A DNA stretch of 64,000 nucleotides from Falsiroseomonas sp051433195 (lineage in GTDB: Bacteria; Pseudomonadota; Alphaproteobacteria; Acetobacterales; Acetobacteraceae), in NCBI RefSeq assembly GCF_051433195.1, contig NZ_JBHMFT010000008.1:1-64000 (forward strand), written 5' to 3'. The notes under the pieces are model-generated. The model saw only the letters and a program-made list of their open reading frames with translations. It made no database searches and had not been told where the DNA came from. Positions 15,277 to 25,001 of this stretch are shown in pieces. The translations under genes and the position numbers were made by a program. Numbering within the stretch: position 1 is the stretch's first letter; each line of letters opens with the position of its first letter.

Positions 15277-16542
15277 TCAGGCCGCGGCCCGCAACGATTG
15301 CATCGCGCCGCGCTGCCGCATCAGCAGGGTGCCGATCAGCGCCACCTGCGCCAGGCCGAAAGCGATTCCGACCCACCAGGCCGCCGCATAGAAGCCAACG
15401 CCGTCATAGATCGCCCCTGCCAGCCAGGCGCCGAAGGCCATCCCGGCGAGGCTGCACATGAGCAGCGCCGGAACGCGCCAGGTGACTTCGGCGACCGGGA
15501 ACAACTCCCGCACCGCGAGCACATAGGCGGGTACGATCCCGCCGAAGCCCAGTCCATAGGCGGCGGCCGCGAGGAACAGCCCCGCCTCGTCCTGCGTCGC
15601 CAGGAAGCCCAGCATCCCCACCGTCTGCGCCAGCCCGCCGATGAAGACGGTCCACAACCCGCCGACGCGGTCCGACAGCCAGCCCCAGAACTGCCGCGCC
15701 ACGAAGGCCGAGAGCAGCAGCACGGACAGCATGGCGGCCCCTACCGAAGTGCGGATGCCGAGGTCGCCGCAGAAGGCAACGAGATGCGCCGCCGGCATGG
15801 CCATGGGCACGCAGCAGAGGAAGCTGCCAAGCGCCAGCAGGGCCAGCGCCGTGTTCGGCGGCATCCCCAGCACCGGCGAACCGGGCCGCGACCGGATCCC
15901 GCCTGGCCCGCTCAGCGGCACCGGCGGCGGCCGCAAGACCAGCGCCGCCAGCGTGACGATCACGGCCGAGGCGGCGGCGCCATAGCCCAGCATGGTTCCC
16001 TGCCAGCCGAAGGCAGCGATGCTCCGCTCGAAGAGCGAGGGCCAGACAAAGCCGGCGACGTATTGCCCGGAGGAGACGAGAGCCAGCGCCGTCCCCCGCC
16101 GCCGGTCGAACCAGAGCGACACATAGGCGAGCATCGGCGGGAACAGCGCGCCATTCCCGAAGAGCCCGACGCCGAGGCCGATGCCGACCAGCAGCGACCA
16201 TGGCTCCGCAAGCGAGGCAATGACCAGCCCAGCCAGGATCGCCGAGCCGCCAAGCATGGCAACCGCACGCTGCCCGAACCGTCCCGCCAGAAGCCCGCAG
16301 AGGACGCCGCCGATGCCCGTGCCGAGATAGGCGAGCGAGGTGGCAAACGAGGGTAGGGACCGGCCCGAGCCCAATGTCTCGGAGATCGGCACGAGGCCAA
16401 CGACCACCGTCAGCGGGGCGCCTGCGGCAAAGGCGAGCATGGTCAGGGCGGCGGCGGCAATGATCCACGAATGGCGCGATTCGATGCTTTGCGCCTGGTC
16501 CGCGCGGATGCCGCCTGCTTCCCCCATGAAGGAAGTCTCCAT
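15277..16542 (-). CDS. Major facilitator superfamily transporter
   Basis: The 421-residue protein has about 12 hydrophobic segments and the MFS loop motif between TM2 and TM3 (GLLAGRFGQRAV). It resembles the OFA/NarK-like group of anion or monocarboxylate carriers in SGQYVAGFVWPSLF and the central loop rich in Pro/Gly, but the substrate cannot be read. It lies 105 bases downstream of the molybdoenzyme's start region on the same strand, so it is transcribed ahead of the reductase. The protein looks complete. Confidence 0.85.
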   Translation of the reverse strand: METSFMGEAGGIRADQAQSIESRHSWIIAAAALTMLAFAAGAPLTVVVGLVPISETLGSGRSLPSFATSLAYLGTGIGGVLCGLLAGRFGQRAVAMLGGSAILAGLVIASLAEPWSLLVGIGLGVGLFGNGALFPPMLAYVSLWFDRRRGTALALVSSGQYVAGFVWPSLFERSIAAFGWQGTMLGYGAAASAVIVTLAALVLRPPPVPLSGPGGIRSRPGSPVLGMPPNTALALLALGSFLCCVPMAMPAAHLVAFCGDLGIRTSVGAAMLSVLLLSAFVARQFWGWLSDRVGGLWTVFIGGLAQTVGMLGFLATQDEAGLFLAAAAYGLGFGGIVPAYVLAVRELFPVAEVTWRVPALLMCSLAGMAFGAWLAGAIYDGVGFYAAAWWVGIAFGLAQVALIGTLLMRQRGAMQSLRAAA

Positions 16543-16612
16543 GCGTCCGGCACCTGGGACAAGCCCCGCACGGCAACGACGGTGGGCACGGCGCCCCGCG
16601 CGAGCCGCTTGC

Positions 16613-16990
16613 CGCTGGATCTACGGCTTCAACGGGGTGATGCCGGCGCAGGTCTTCTCCTTCCCCCCCATCGCCCTCCTGGTGCTGATCGGCGTGGTCG
16701 AGGGGATTTCCCCGCCAGGAAGGAAGCCTCCCAGACCTTGCGCGCCAGCCAGATGCGGACCTTCCGCGCGGTGACGCTGCCGCTGATGCTGCCGGGGCTG
16801 GCCAATGGCTGGCTGGTGATGTTCGTCGGAAGCCTGGCGGGTTTCGGCCACCCGATCGTGCTCGGCGGGTCCTTCGGCGTGCTGTCCGCCGAGATCTTCT
16901 TCGCTGTGGTCGGCGCGCAGCAGGATTTCGGGCGTGCGGCGGTACTGGCCGCCATCATGCTGGTCGTGGCGCTGACCGCCATGCGGGCAG
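16613..16990 (+). pseudogene. Iron ABC transporter permease (FbpB-like) remnant
   Basis: One frame reads WIYGFNGVMPAQVFSFPPIA then LLVLIGVVEGISP up to about 16712; a second continues ASQTLRASQMRTFRAVTLPL then GLANGWLVMFVGSLAGFGHPIVLGG and SAEIFFAVVGAQQDFGRAA. This matches the C-terminal permease unit (EAA loop included) of ferric-iron transporters, which are about 550-700 residues. A frameshift at about 16715 and loss of both ends make it a fossil. The 307 bases that follow (16991-17297) hold nothing I can recognise. Confidence 0.7.
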
Positions 16991-17297
16991 CCCGCCTTCG
17001 CCCGCGGAGTGTAGGACGAGCCACCAACCGCCTGCCGGCAGTCGAAGGCAAGCTCGGTGCGGGTCGACATGCCTGATCCGGCCTTGCTGGTGACCTTGCC
17101 ACGCGCCGAACCCGAGGCCGTCTGCCGACTGCGGATGACCCGCCGAGGCCTCGCGGACGACCCGCGGAAGCAAGCCAGGACATTCTCAAGGACTTCCTGA
17201 GGTCCTCTCCAAGCGGGTGCGGCACAGGCTGGCTAGGGTCCCGTCCGCGGTCCCGGGCCGGGACTGCGGGACACTTCACACGCCGAGGAGACCGACC

Positions 17298-17894
17298 ATG
17301 ACCGAGCAAGCCACCACCCTGGAGATGCCCGCCGCCAAGGCGCCGCCGGTACCCCGGCACGGGGTCGACACTCCGACGCTGTTCGCCACGATCAACGCCG
17401 TGGCCGGCCAGCCGGAGCTGGCGAAGTTCCAGTTCCGTGCCGAGAGCAAATGGGTCCAGGGCACCCACATGCAGACCACCATGCACGGGTTCTCCGGCGC
17501 GGGCGGGGAGCATACCCACAAGCAGCCCTTCATGGCCGAGTCCGATCATCCCGCCGTGCTGTGCGGCGAGGATGCGGGGCCGACGCCCGTCGAGTGGCTG
17601 CTGCACGGCCTGGCCGGCTGCCTGACCGCCGGCATCGCCAACATCGCCGCGGCGCGCGGCGTCACGCTGACCAAGGTGGAGGCGACGCTGGAAGGCGATG
17701 CCGACCTGCGGGGGATCCTCGGCCTATCGGACGAGGTCCGCAACGGCTTCTCCTCGATCCGCGCCAGCTTCCGCATCGCCGGCGACGGCCCGCCGGAGAA
17801 GCTGCGCCAGATCGTCGAGCAGTCCCGCGCCCGGTCGGCCGTGTTCGACATGCTGACCAACGGCGTGCCGGTCTTCATCTCGGTGGAGGCCTGA
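17298..17894 (+). CDS. OsmC-family peroxiredoxin-like protein
   Basis: A 198-residue OsmC/Ohr-fold protein. The two redox cysteines are Cys89 (AVLCGEDAGPTP) and Cys108 (LAGCLTAGI), the order and spacing typical of the family. These enzymes reduce organic hydroperoxides with thiol donors. GAGGAG-type ribosome-binding sequence lies just before the Met at 17298. A flavoprotein operon follows 44 bases downstream on the same strand. Confidence 0.85.
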   Translation: MTEQATTLEMPAAKAPPVPRHGVDTPTLFATINAVAGQPELAKFQFRAESKWVQGTHMQTTMHGFSGAGGEHTHKQPFMAESDHPAVLCGEDAGPTPVEWLLHGLAGCLTAGIANIAAARGVTLTKVEATLEGDADLRGILGLSDEVRNGFSSIRASFRIAGDGPPEKLRQIVEQSRARSAVFDMLTNGVPVFISVEA

Positions 17895-17938
17895 CGCCAC
17901 CCCTGGCCATTCCGACCGCCGGCAGGAGGCATCGTGCC

Positions 17939-19177
17939 ATGCGATCCATCGACGTCGCCATCCTCGGCGCCGGCCAGGCCGGGCTCGCCATGAGCCAGGT
18001 CCTCGGCCGTCGCGGCATCGGCCATGTGGTGCTGGAACGCGGCCGCATCGGCGAACGCTGGCGCAGCGAGCGCTGGGATTCCCTGCGGCTGCTGACGCCC
18101 AACTGGCTCAACCGGCTGCCGGGCCAGCCCTGGCAGGGTGCCGATCCGGATGGGTTCCTGACCATGGCGGAGTTGGCGGACTGGCTCGAAACCTACGCCA
18201 GGCAGGGTGCGGCACCGGTGCAGGCCGGCACCATGGTGCGTTCGGTACGCCGCTTCGGGTCCGGCTATCTGGTGGAGACCAGCCGCGGCGCCTGGATGGC
18301 GGGCGCGGTGGTGATCGCCACCGGCCATTGCGACCGGCCCTTCGTGCCCGGCTGTGCGCGCGACCTGCCCGCTGGCGTGGACCAGGTGACCCCTACCGCC
18401 TACCGCAACCCGGCCTCGCTGCCGGCGGGCGGCGTGCTGGTGGTGGGGGCCTCCGCCTCCGGCGTGCAGATCGCCGAGGAACTGCGCCGCGCCGGCCGCG
18501 ACGTGACCCTCTCGGTCGGCAGCCATACGCGCCTGCCGCGCCGCTTCCGGGGCCGCGACATCCTGTGGTGGATGGACCGCGCCGGGGTGCTGACCGACCG
18601 GGCGGAAGCCGTGGGCGATCTGCGGCGCGCCCTGGCGCAACCCTCGCTGCAACTGGTCGGCCACCCGGACGGGCGGACGCTCGATCTCGGCGTGCTGGCC
18701 CGGATCGGCGTCCGGCTGGCCGGGCGCAGCCTGGGCATCGAGGCCGGCGTGCTGCGGCTGGCGGCGGACCTGCCCGAGACGACGGGCGCGGCCCAGCACC
18801 GGTTGGACCGCCTGCTGGCGCGGCTGGACCCGGTGGCCGATGCCGAGGGCGCGCCACCGGAGGCCTGGCCCGCGCCGCTGCCCCCCCTGCCCTCCGGGCC
18901 GCAACGCCTGGACTTCGCGGCGGAGCGCATCGGCACCGTGGTCTGGGCCACCGGCTTCCGGCGCGACTACGCCTGGCTGCGGGTGCCGGTACTGGATGCG
19001 GACGGAGAGATCCGGCACCGCGGCGGCATCACGCCGGCCGCCGGCCTGTTCGTCCTGGGGCTGCGGTTCCTGCGGCATCGCAGTTCCAGCTTCATCGGCG
19101 GCGTCGGGCGCGACGCGGAGGCGCTCGCCGATCCTATCGCGCAACACCTGGCCGACCGCCCGCGCGCGGCGGCCTGA
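17939..19177 (+). CDS. FAD/NAD(P)-binding monooxygenase-like flavoprotein (CzcO type)
   Basis: A 412-residue protein starting MRSIDVAILGAGQAGLAMSQ, with the FAD Rossmann motif at 9-14, GERWRSERWDSLRLLTPNW in place of the group-B monooxygenase fingerprint, and a second dinucleotide motif VLVVGASASGVQIAEEL near residue 165 for NADPH. VVWATGFRRDYAWL is the C-terminal ATG motif. Such proteins oxygenate small molecules or act as K+/cation-efflux-linked flavoproteins; the substrate is unknown. An AGGAGG lies upstream of the start. Confidence 0.85.
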   Translation: MRSIDVAILGAGQAGLAMSQVLGRRGIGHVVLERGRIGERWRSERWDSLRLLTPNWLNRLPGQPWQGADPDGFLTMAELADWLETYARQGAAPVQAGTMVRSVRRFGSGYLVETSRGAWMAGAVVIATGHCDRPFVPGCARDLPAGVDQVTPTAYRNPASLPAGGVLVVGASASGVQIAEELRRAGRDVTLSVGSHTRLPRRFRGRDILWWMDRAGVLTDRAEAVGDLRRALAQPSLQLVGHPDGRTLDLGVLARIGVRLAGRSLGIEAGVLRLAADLPETTGAAQHRLDRLLARLDPVADAEGAPPEAWPAPLPPLPSGPQRLDFAAERIGTVVWATGFRRDYAWLRVPVLDADGEIRHRGGITPAAGLFVLGLRFLRHRSSSFIGGVGRDAEALADPIAQHLADRPRAAA

Positions 19178-19194
19178 ACATGGGAGGCTGAGCC

Positions 19195-20379
19195 ATGCAC
19201 ACGACCATGCAGCGGAAAGCCCGCTATGATGCGGTGGTGATCGGCGCGCGCTGCGCCGGCGCCGCGACCGCGATGCTGATGGCACGGCAGGGCCAGCGCG
19301 TCCTGCTGGTGGACCGCGCTGGCTATGGCACGGACGCGCTTTCGACCCATGCCTTGATGCGCGGCGGCGTGCTGCAACTCGCCCGCTGGGGCCTGCTGCG
19401 GCGCCTGCAGCAAGCCGGTACGCCGGCCATCCGCACCACCACTTTCCACTACGGAGCGGAGTCGATCGAGGTCGAGATCAAGCCGGATCCGCTGGTACCC
19501 GCGCTGTACGCGCCGCGGCGCACCCTGCTCGACAGCGTGCTCGTCGATGCCGCGGCCGCCGCCGGGGCGGAGGTCTGGCACGGGCCGACACTGGTCGGGC
19601 TGCGCCATGGGGCCGACGGGCGTGTCACTGGCGCGCGGCTGCTCAGCGCCTCGGGCGCGCAATATGACGTTGCCGCCGGGCTCGTGGTCGGCGCCGATGG
19701 CCTGGGCTCCAGCGTGGCGCGGCTGGTCGCGGCGCCGGTGCGGCGCCAGGCGCGCCACGCCACTGCCGCGGTGTTCGGCTACTGGGCCGGCCTGCCGCAT
19801 GCCGGCAACCACTGGCACTATGCGCCGGGTGCGAGCGTCGGCGTCATCCCGACCAACGCCGGGGAGCACTGCGTCTTCGTGTCCGTCCCCCCTGCCCGCT
19901 TCCGCGCCGCCTTTCGCGCCGATCGCGCTGGCGCCTATCACGCGGTGCTGCGGGAGGTCGCGCCGACGCTGGCGGAGGCGGTGGCGGGCGCGCGGCAGGC
20001 CTCGCCCCTGCACGCCTTCGCCGGGCGCCGGGGTTTCTTCCGCAAGGCCCATGGGCCGGGCTGGGCGCTGGTCGGCGATGCAGGCTACTTCAAGGACCCG
20101 TTGACCGCGCATGGCATCACCGACGCGCTGCGTGACGCCGAGTTGCTGGCGGAGGTGGCCCTGCATGGCACGCCGGCGGCCTTCGCGACCTACGAGACCA
20201 CGCGCGATGCGCTCTCCCTGCCGGTCTTCGAGGCGACGGATGCCATCGCCAGCTTCGAGTGGGACCTGGCGGGTGTGCAGGCGCTGCACCGCGCGCTCAA
20301 CCGGGCGATGAAGCCGGAGGTCGAGCACCTGATGGCGCGTGCCGATCACGCATCGGTCGCGATGGAGCACGCAGCATGA
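19195..20379 (+). CDS. FAD-dependent oxidoreductase (PHBH/geranylgeranyl-reductase-like)
   Basis: The 394-residue protein starts with DAVVIGARCAGAATAMLMAR, a GxGxxG variant (GARCAG) seen in geranylgeranyl-reductase-like flavoproteins, then VVGADGLGSSVARLV (DG motif) and WALVGDAGYFKDPLTAHGIT (GD motif). It follows the monooxygenase by 17 bases and its stop overlaps the start of the MaoC gene (ATGA), indicating one operon. The order suggests oxidation or reduction of a lipid-like or aromatic substrate; the precise reaction is unknown. Confidence 0.85.
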   Translation: MHTTMQRKARYDAVVIGARCAGAATAMLMARQGQRVLLVDRAGYGTDALSTHALMRGGVLQLARWGLLRRLQQAGTPAIRTTTFHYGAESIEVEIKPDPLVPALYAPRRTLLDSVLVDAAAAAGAEVWHGPTLVGLRHGADGRVTGARLLSASGAQYDVAAGLVVGADGLGSSVARLVAAPVRRQARHATAAVFGYWAGLPHAGNHWHYAPGASVGVIPTNAGEHCVFVSVPPARFRAAFRADRAGAYHAVLREVAPTLAEAVAGARQASPLHAFAGRRGFFRKAHGPGWALVGDAGYFKDPLTAHGITDALRDAELLAEVALHGTPAAFATYETTRDALSLPVFEATDAIASFEWDLAGVQALHRALNRAMKPEVEHLMARADHASVAMEHAA

Positions 20380-20849
20380 ACACAAGCCCCCAGCCACCGG
20401 ACCCCTGGACGCTGACCCTGCGCGGCAAGCCGAAGCCGGGCCAGGTCGCAACCCGCAAGCGCCGCACCGGGCCTCGCGATGTCGAGATGTTCTCCGAGAT
20501 GACGGGGGACCGGAACCCGCTGCACAACGACCCCGTGCTGGCGGCGCGCGCGCCCTTCGGCGGCCTGATCGTGCAGGGTGGCGTCACCTCCGGCCTGTTG
20601 AACGCGGTGGTCGCGGAAGACCTGCCCGGCCCCGGCAGCGTCTTCCTCGGCGTCGAGTGGCGCTTCGTGAAGGCGGTGCGGGTCGGGGAGGAGATCACGG
20701 CGGAGGTCGAGGTGACGTCGGTCCGTGACGACAAGCCGATCGCGACCCTGCGCACGACGGTGCGCGATGCGCAGGGCTCCGCCTGCCTGACCGGCACCGC
20801 AGTGACCTGGACGGCGCCGCTGCGCGAGACCGGCGGAGCGTCGGGATAG
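20376..20849 (+). CDS. MaoC-like hydratase/dehydratase, 157 aa
   Basis: A single hot-dog domain with the R-hydratase motif: FSEMTGDRNPLHNDP (Asp and His catalytic pair) and GGLIVQGGVTSGLLNAV. It hydrates or dehydrates enoyl-type thioesters in the family. It is the last gene of the 17.3-20.8 kb group and is translationally coupled to the flavoprotein before it. Convergent with the regulator on the other strand. Confidence 0.85.
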   Translation: MNTSPQPPDPWTLTLRGKPKPGQVATRKRRTGPRDVEMFSEMTGDRNPLHNDPVLAARAPFGGLIVQGGVTSGLLNAVVAEDLPGPGSVFLGVEWRFVKAVRVGEEITAEVEVTSVRDDKPIATLRTTVRDAQGSACLTGTAVTWTAPLRETGGASG

Positions 20850-20860
20850 CCGCAGCCGCT

Positions 20861-22492
20861 TCAGGCCTGCCCGGCCTGGAGCGCCTCCCGACCCTCCGCG
20901 ACACCCGCCTCGCGCAGTCCCTGCACGAAAAGCTCGACCAGGCTGGCTTCGGCGCAGAAGAAGAAATCCGAGCGCGCCATCGCGATCGAGTAGTCCGGCT
21001 GCTTCTCCAACAGTTCTCCCAGCGCCTCCCGCGCCGCTGCCCGGTCCCGCTTCAGGCCGAGCGCCGCGGCCAGGATCGCGTAGGGCCAGTGCTTGGCATT
21101 CGGCACCCGCCTGCCCTGCCGCGCCAGGTCCACCGCGGCATCCAGGTCGCCCAGTGCCAAATGCGCCAGCGCCCGCATCGCGTGAAAGCTCGACAGATGC
21201 GGATCGCGCGGGCTGAGGTCGGTTGCGCGTTCGAGGCAGGCGCTGGCTTCCTCGTGCCGGCCGCAGAACACCAGCGTGAAGCCGAGCGCGAACCAGGCCT
21301 GCGCGAAGCTCGGGTTCAGCGCGATCGCCTGCTCCAGCAGGGCGACCGCCTCCCGGTAGTCGCGCCGGAAGGCGTGGGCGCGACCGAGCACGCACAGGTT
21401 CATGCAATCCTGGTCGTCGAGCGTCACCGCCACGCGGGCCTCCCGCATCGCTTCATCGAGCAGCGCGGGACGCGCCTCGGGGGGACCGAGCACCGCGCTC
21501 TGCAGGTGGACATAGGCCAGCGCGCCATGGGCGCGGGCGAAGCCCGGGTCGATCTCGATGGCGTGGCGGAACATCGCCTCGGCTTCCGTCATGCCGGGCG
21601 TGGTGAAGCCCCACAGGTGCCAGAGGCCGCGCTGGTAGCAGTCCCAGGCATTGAAGTCCTCGGGCGGCCGCCGTGCGGCGGCCTCGCGTTCCAGCCGCGC
21701 CAACTCGGGTTCGATGGTGGCGGCGATCTGCTCCGCCATCGTCGCCTGGATGTCGAGGATCTCCGGCAGCGCCAGCGCGTGCGTGTCGGACCAGAGCTGC
21801 TCGCCGGTCTCGGCCGAGACCAGGTCCGCAGTGATCCGCACGCGCTCCCCCCGCTTCGCCACGCTGCCCTGCACCAGGTAGCGCACGCCGAGCGCTGCTC
21901 CGATGTCCTGGGGCGTCTGCACGCTGCCGGAGAACCCGGCGCCGGAGTGCCGGCTCAGCACCTCCAGCCAGCGATAGCGCGCGAGCTGGCGAATGATGTC
22001 CTCGGTCAGCCCGTAGCTGAAATACTGCGCGTCCTGTTCCGGGCCGATCGTCACGAAGGGCAGCACCACGATGGACGGCCGGCCGGTTGCGGCGCGCTGG
22101 GCCGGCAGCGCGGTGGCCAGCCGCGTGGGGATCGTTGCGGGCGCCGGGTCGGCAGCAGGCTCCGGCGCTTCGTCGGGCACTTCCTCGACCTCGGCGACGA
22201 AGCGGAAGCCGCGCTTGTGGATGGTGCGGATCACGGCCTGGCGATCGCCATCGTCGCCGACAGCCTTGCGCGCCGCGTTGATGCGGCTGCTGAGCGCGGC
22301 CTCGGAGACGATGCGGCCATTCCAGATCGTGTCGAACAGCTCATCCTTGCTGACGACGCGGTCGCGGTGGCGCAGCAGGTGGACGATCAGGTCGAAGACC
22401 TGCGGCTCGACATGCAGCGGCGCCCCATCCCGGCGCAGTTCCTGTCGTTGGAGATCGACCTCGTGCCCGGCGAAGGTCATGCGCATCGCCAT
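20861..22492 (-). CDS. Winged-helix regulator with TolB/cyclase-like and TPR domains
   Basis: Residues 1-102 form an OmpR/CadC-type DNA-binding domain (VFDLIVHLLRHRDRVVSKDELF, TIHKRGFRFVAEV). Residues 137-250 (SIVVLPFVTIGPEQDAQYFS, GLTEDIIRQLARY, GVRYLVQGSVAKRGERVRI) match the middle domain found with adenylate-cyclase-type and CadC-like regulators. The remainder is a series of TPR-like helices. There is no membrane segment, so it is a soluble one-component regulator of unknown signal. It may control the neighbouring EamA exporter or flavoprotein group. Confidence 0.85.
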   Translation of the reverse strand: MAMRMTFAGHEVDLQRQELRRDGAPLHVEPQVFDLIVHLLRHRDRVVSKDELFDTIWNGRIVSEAALSSRINAARKAVGDDGDRQAVIRTIHKRGFRFVAEVEEVPDEAPEPAADPAPATIPTRLATALPAQRAATGRPSIVVLPFVTIGPEQDAQYFSYGLTEDIIRQLARYRWLEVLSRHSGAGFSGSVQTPQDIGAALGVRYLVQGSVAKRGERVRITADLVSAETGEQLWSDTHALALPEILDIQATMAEQIAATIEPELARLEREAAARRPPEDFNAWDCYQRGLWHLWGFTTPGMTEAEAMFRHAIEIDPGFARAHGALAYVHLQSAVLGPPEARPALLDEAMREARVAVTLDDQDCMNLCVLGRAHAFRRDYREAVALLEQAIALNPSFAQAWFALGFTLVFCGRHEEASACLERATDLSPRDPHLSSFHAMRALAHLALGDLDAAVDLARQGRRVPNAKHWPYAILAAALGLKRDRAAAREALGELLEKQPDYSIAMARSDFFFCAEASLVELFVQGLREAGVAEGREALQAGQA

Positions 22493-22728
22493 CCTCCCCG
22501 ACCGCGCGACACATACCCGCGTTCGGTTTCATGCCGCCTGCTGCGCCGCAACACGCTGACGCGTCCGCGAAGCGGATGAAGGGGTCGCCACGCGGCGTCC
22601 GCGGGTATCGCCGAAATTGCCAGCACATCTCAAGGCAAAGCTCAGCCGGCCCGCAAGCGCGCCGTGCGCCGTGCCGCCAGAAGAAGGGCGCCGCACCGAT
22701 GCGGCAGCCCGTTTCCTGGAGCACGACC

Positions 22729-22914
22729 ATGCAGATCGACCCCACGCCGGGCACCCGGCATCGCACCGCCCTCGGCGGGCTGATCGCCACCTGGCGACGC
22801 CGCAGGCACGGCCGGATGGCCCTTGCGGCCATGGATCCCCGCCTGCTGCGCGACATCGGCCTCTCGCCCGAAGCCGCCTCGACCGAAGCCCTGAAGCCCT
22901 TCTGGAGGGCCTGA
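22729..22914 (+). CDS. DUF1127-family small protein, 61 aa
   Basis: The core pattern RRRRHGRMALAAMDPRLLRD then IGLSPEAASTEALKPFW is the DUF1127 signature (arginine-rich helix, L..md...L.DiGls). These small basic proteins affect small-RNA and carbon metabolism in alphaproteobacteria. Met22729 gives the family's usual length. It lies 45 bases before the EamA transporter, probably in the same transcript, and diverges from the winged-helix regulator. Confidence 0.8.
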   Translation: MQIDPTPGTRHRTALGGLIATWRRRRHGRMALAAMDPRLLRDIGLSPEAASTEALKPFWRA

Positions 22915-22958
22915 CCCGTCAGGCCGACCGCTGGGCCTGCCCCAAGGGAGCCATTCCC

Positions 22959-23936
22959 ATGACCACCCTCGTCCTGCCCCGACCGCCCCTGGCGGCTGGC
23001 AGCGCCTTCCGCCCGCGTCCTGCGCCGCCAGCGGCGCAGGCCGATGCCATCCGATCCGGCGTGCCGCTCGGCATCGCCGCCGCCGTCGCCGCCGCAACCA
23101 TCTGGGGCGGCGCGCTGGCGATGACGCGTCTCGGCGTGTCGGGCGCCGGTACGCTTGCGGCGCACGACATCGCGATGCTTCGCTTCGTGGGCCCTGCCCT
23201 GGTGTTGCTGCCGGTTCTGCTGCGCGCCCTGCCGAAGTTGCGCGCCGCGGGCGCCTGGCCGCTGCTGCTGCTCCTGGCCGGCGGCGGCGCCCCCTTCGTG
23301 CTGGTGGCCGGCCACGGGCTGCGCGTGGCGGAGGCGGCGGAAGCTGGCGCACTGCTACCCGGCACCGCGCCGCTTTGCGTGGCCGTCGTTGCCGCGCTTC
23401 TCGGCGAGCGCTTCGGCCGGCTGCGCCTGCTGGGCTTGGCGTTGATCGGCTTCGCCATCGTGGCGGTCGCGGGACCGGCGCTGGCCGAAGGCGCTGCGGA
23501 GGCACGCGGCGGCCATGCCCTGCTGCTGGCGGCGGCCATGCTCGCCGCGGCCTACACGCTGGCGCTGCGGCGGGCCGGGCTCAGTGCCTGGGAGGCCACC
23601 GCCTTCGTCAGCGTGGCGTCCGTGGTGACGCTGGGCCCGATCTACCTGCTGGTGCTGGAGCCGGGCATCGCGGGTGCATCCTGGCGGGAGATCGCGGTGC
23701 AGGCGACCTACCAGGGCGGTGTCTCGGGCGTCATCGCGCCCGTTGCCTTCGCGACCGCGGTGACCCGCCTCGGCGCGGTGCGGGCCGCCGCCTTCGGTGG
23801 GCTGAGCCCGGTGGCGGCAGCGCTGATCGGCTTCGTCCTGCTGGGCGAGATGCCGGGACCGGCGACCGCGCTGGCATTGCTGGCGGCCAGCCTTGGCGTC
23901 GTGCTGGTCAGCCGTCCCGCGGCCCGTACACCGTAG
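22959..23936 (+). CDS. EamA/DMT-family exporter
   Basis: The 325-residue protein has ten hydrophobic segments in two EamA repeats, the first from AAAVAAATIWGGALAMTRLG and the second from LLLAAAMLAAAYTLALRRAG. A Pro-rich hydrophilic N-terminus of about 30 residues precedes TM1. DMT exporters move amino acids, drugs or metabolites outward; the substrate is unknown. A CAAGGGAG ribosome-binding sequence precedes the Met. Confidence 0.85.
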   Translation: MTTLVLPRPPLAAGSAFRPRPAPPAAQADAIRSGVPLGIAAAVAAATIWGGALAMTRLGVSGAGTLAAHDIAMLRFVGPALVLLPVLLRALPKLRAAGAWPLLLLLAGGGAPFVLVAGHGLRVAEAAEAGALLPGTAPLCVAVVAALLGERFGRLRLLGLALIGFAIVAVAGPALAEGAAEARGGHALLLAAAMLAAAYTLALRRAGLSAWEATAFVSVASVVTLGPIYLLVLEPGIAGASWREIAVQATYQGGVSGVIAPVAFATAVTRLGAVRAAAFGGLSPVAAALIGFVLLGEMPGPATALALLAASLGVVLVSRPAARTP

Positions 23937-24136
23937 CCACCACATCACGTGCCGCTGACCGCCGGCATTTCTTCTTGTCGGCACGGGCCGCGTCCGGCAC
24001 CGTGCCCGGGACGTGTCTTGCCTGCTGCACACCGTGCTCGCGCATGCATCGCAGAGGGTTGGACGATGGCGAAGGCTGAACAGCCTGCCGTGCAACAAGG
24101 GCCCATGCGGCTGCGCGGGGCCAGGGTTGGGCCGCC

Positions 24137-24937
24137 ATGGCCGTAGCCCTGATCCTGGTCCTGGTTGCCGTCGGGTCGGTGGTGTTCCACCTGCTCAGCC
24201 CCTGGTGGTGGACGCCGATCGCGTCCAATTGGGACTACATCGACGCGACCATCACCATCACCTTCTGGATCACCGGCGCCGTCTTCGTCGCCGTCGTGGT
24301 GTTCATGGCCTATTGCGTCTTCCGCTTCCGCAACACGCCAGGCCGACGTGCCGAATACGAGCCCGAGAACAAGCGGCTGGAGGTCTGGCTGACGGTCGCG
24401 ACCGCGCTTGGCGTCGCGGCGATGCTGGCGCCCGGCCTGTTCGTCTGGCACCGCTTCGTCACGGTGCCTGCGGATGCGACGGAAATCGAGATCGTCGGCC
24501 AGCAATGGCAGTGGAGCTACCGCCTGCCCGGCGCCGACGGGGTGCTCGGCGCGGTGGACACGCGGCTTGTCTCGCCGGACAACCCGCTGGGCCTCGCGCC
24601 CACCGACCCGGCCGGGCAGGACGACGTGATCATCCAGGCGGAGGATCTTCATCTGCCTATCGGGCGACCCGTGAAGGTCCTGCTGCGCTCGGTCGACGTC
24701 CTGCACAATTTCTACGTGCCGGAGTTCCGCGCCAAGATGGACATGATCCCGGGCTCGGTGACCTATTTCTGGTTCACGCCCACCCGCACCGGCAGCTTCG
24801 ACGTGCTCTGCGCCGAGCTCTGCGGCACCGGGCACGCGGTCATGCGCGGCCGCGTCGTCGTGCAGACGGAGGAGGAATATCAGGCCTGGCTCGGCGGCCA
24901 GCGCCGCTTCGCGCAGGTCGCCGCGGACAAAAGGTGA
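24137..24937 (+). CDS. coxM: Cytochrome c oxidase subunit II (CoxM-like)
   Basis: The 266-residue protein has TM segments at about 2-20, 37-60 and 82-102 and a periplasmic cupredoxin domain. CuA ligands are all visible: His190, Cys225, Glu227, Cys229, His233 and Met236 (CAELCGTGHAVM). The aromatic electron-entry segment QWQWSY is at 123-128. No fused cytochrome c domain is present. It is the first gene of a six-gene oxidase operon; the 200 bases upstream (23937-24136) must hold the promoter but show no clear element. Confidence 0.9.
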   Translation: MAVALILVLVAVGSVVFHLLSPWWWTPIASNWDYIDATITITFWITGAVFVAVVVFMAYCVFRFRNTPGRRAEYEPENKRLEVWLTVATALGVAAMLAPGLFVWHRFVTVPADATEIEIVGQQWQWSYRLPGADGVLGAVDTRLVSPDNPLGLAPTDPAGQDDVIIQAEDLHLPIGRPVKVLLRSVDVLHNFYVPEFRAKMDMIPGSVTYFWFTPTRTGSFDVLCAELCGTGHAVMRGRVVVQTEEEYQAWLGGQRRFAQVAADKR

Positions 24938-25001
24938 GAAGACCAGCCGACCCGGCGAGCCCGTGGTGTCGGGTCGCCGGCCGGCAGGGAAAGGCGAGCT
25001 G

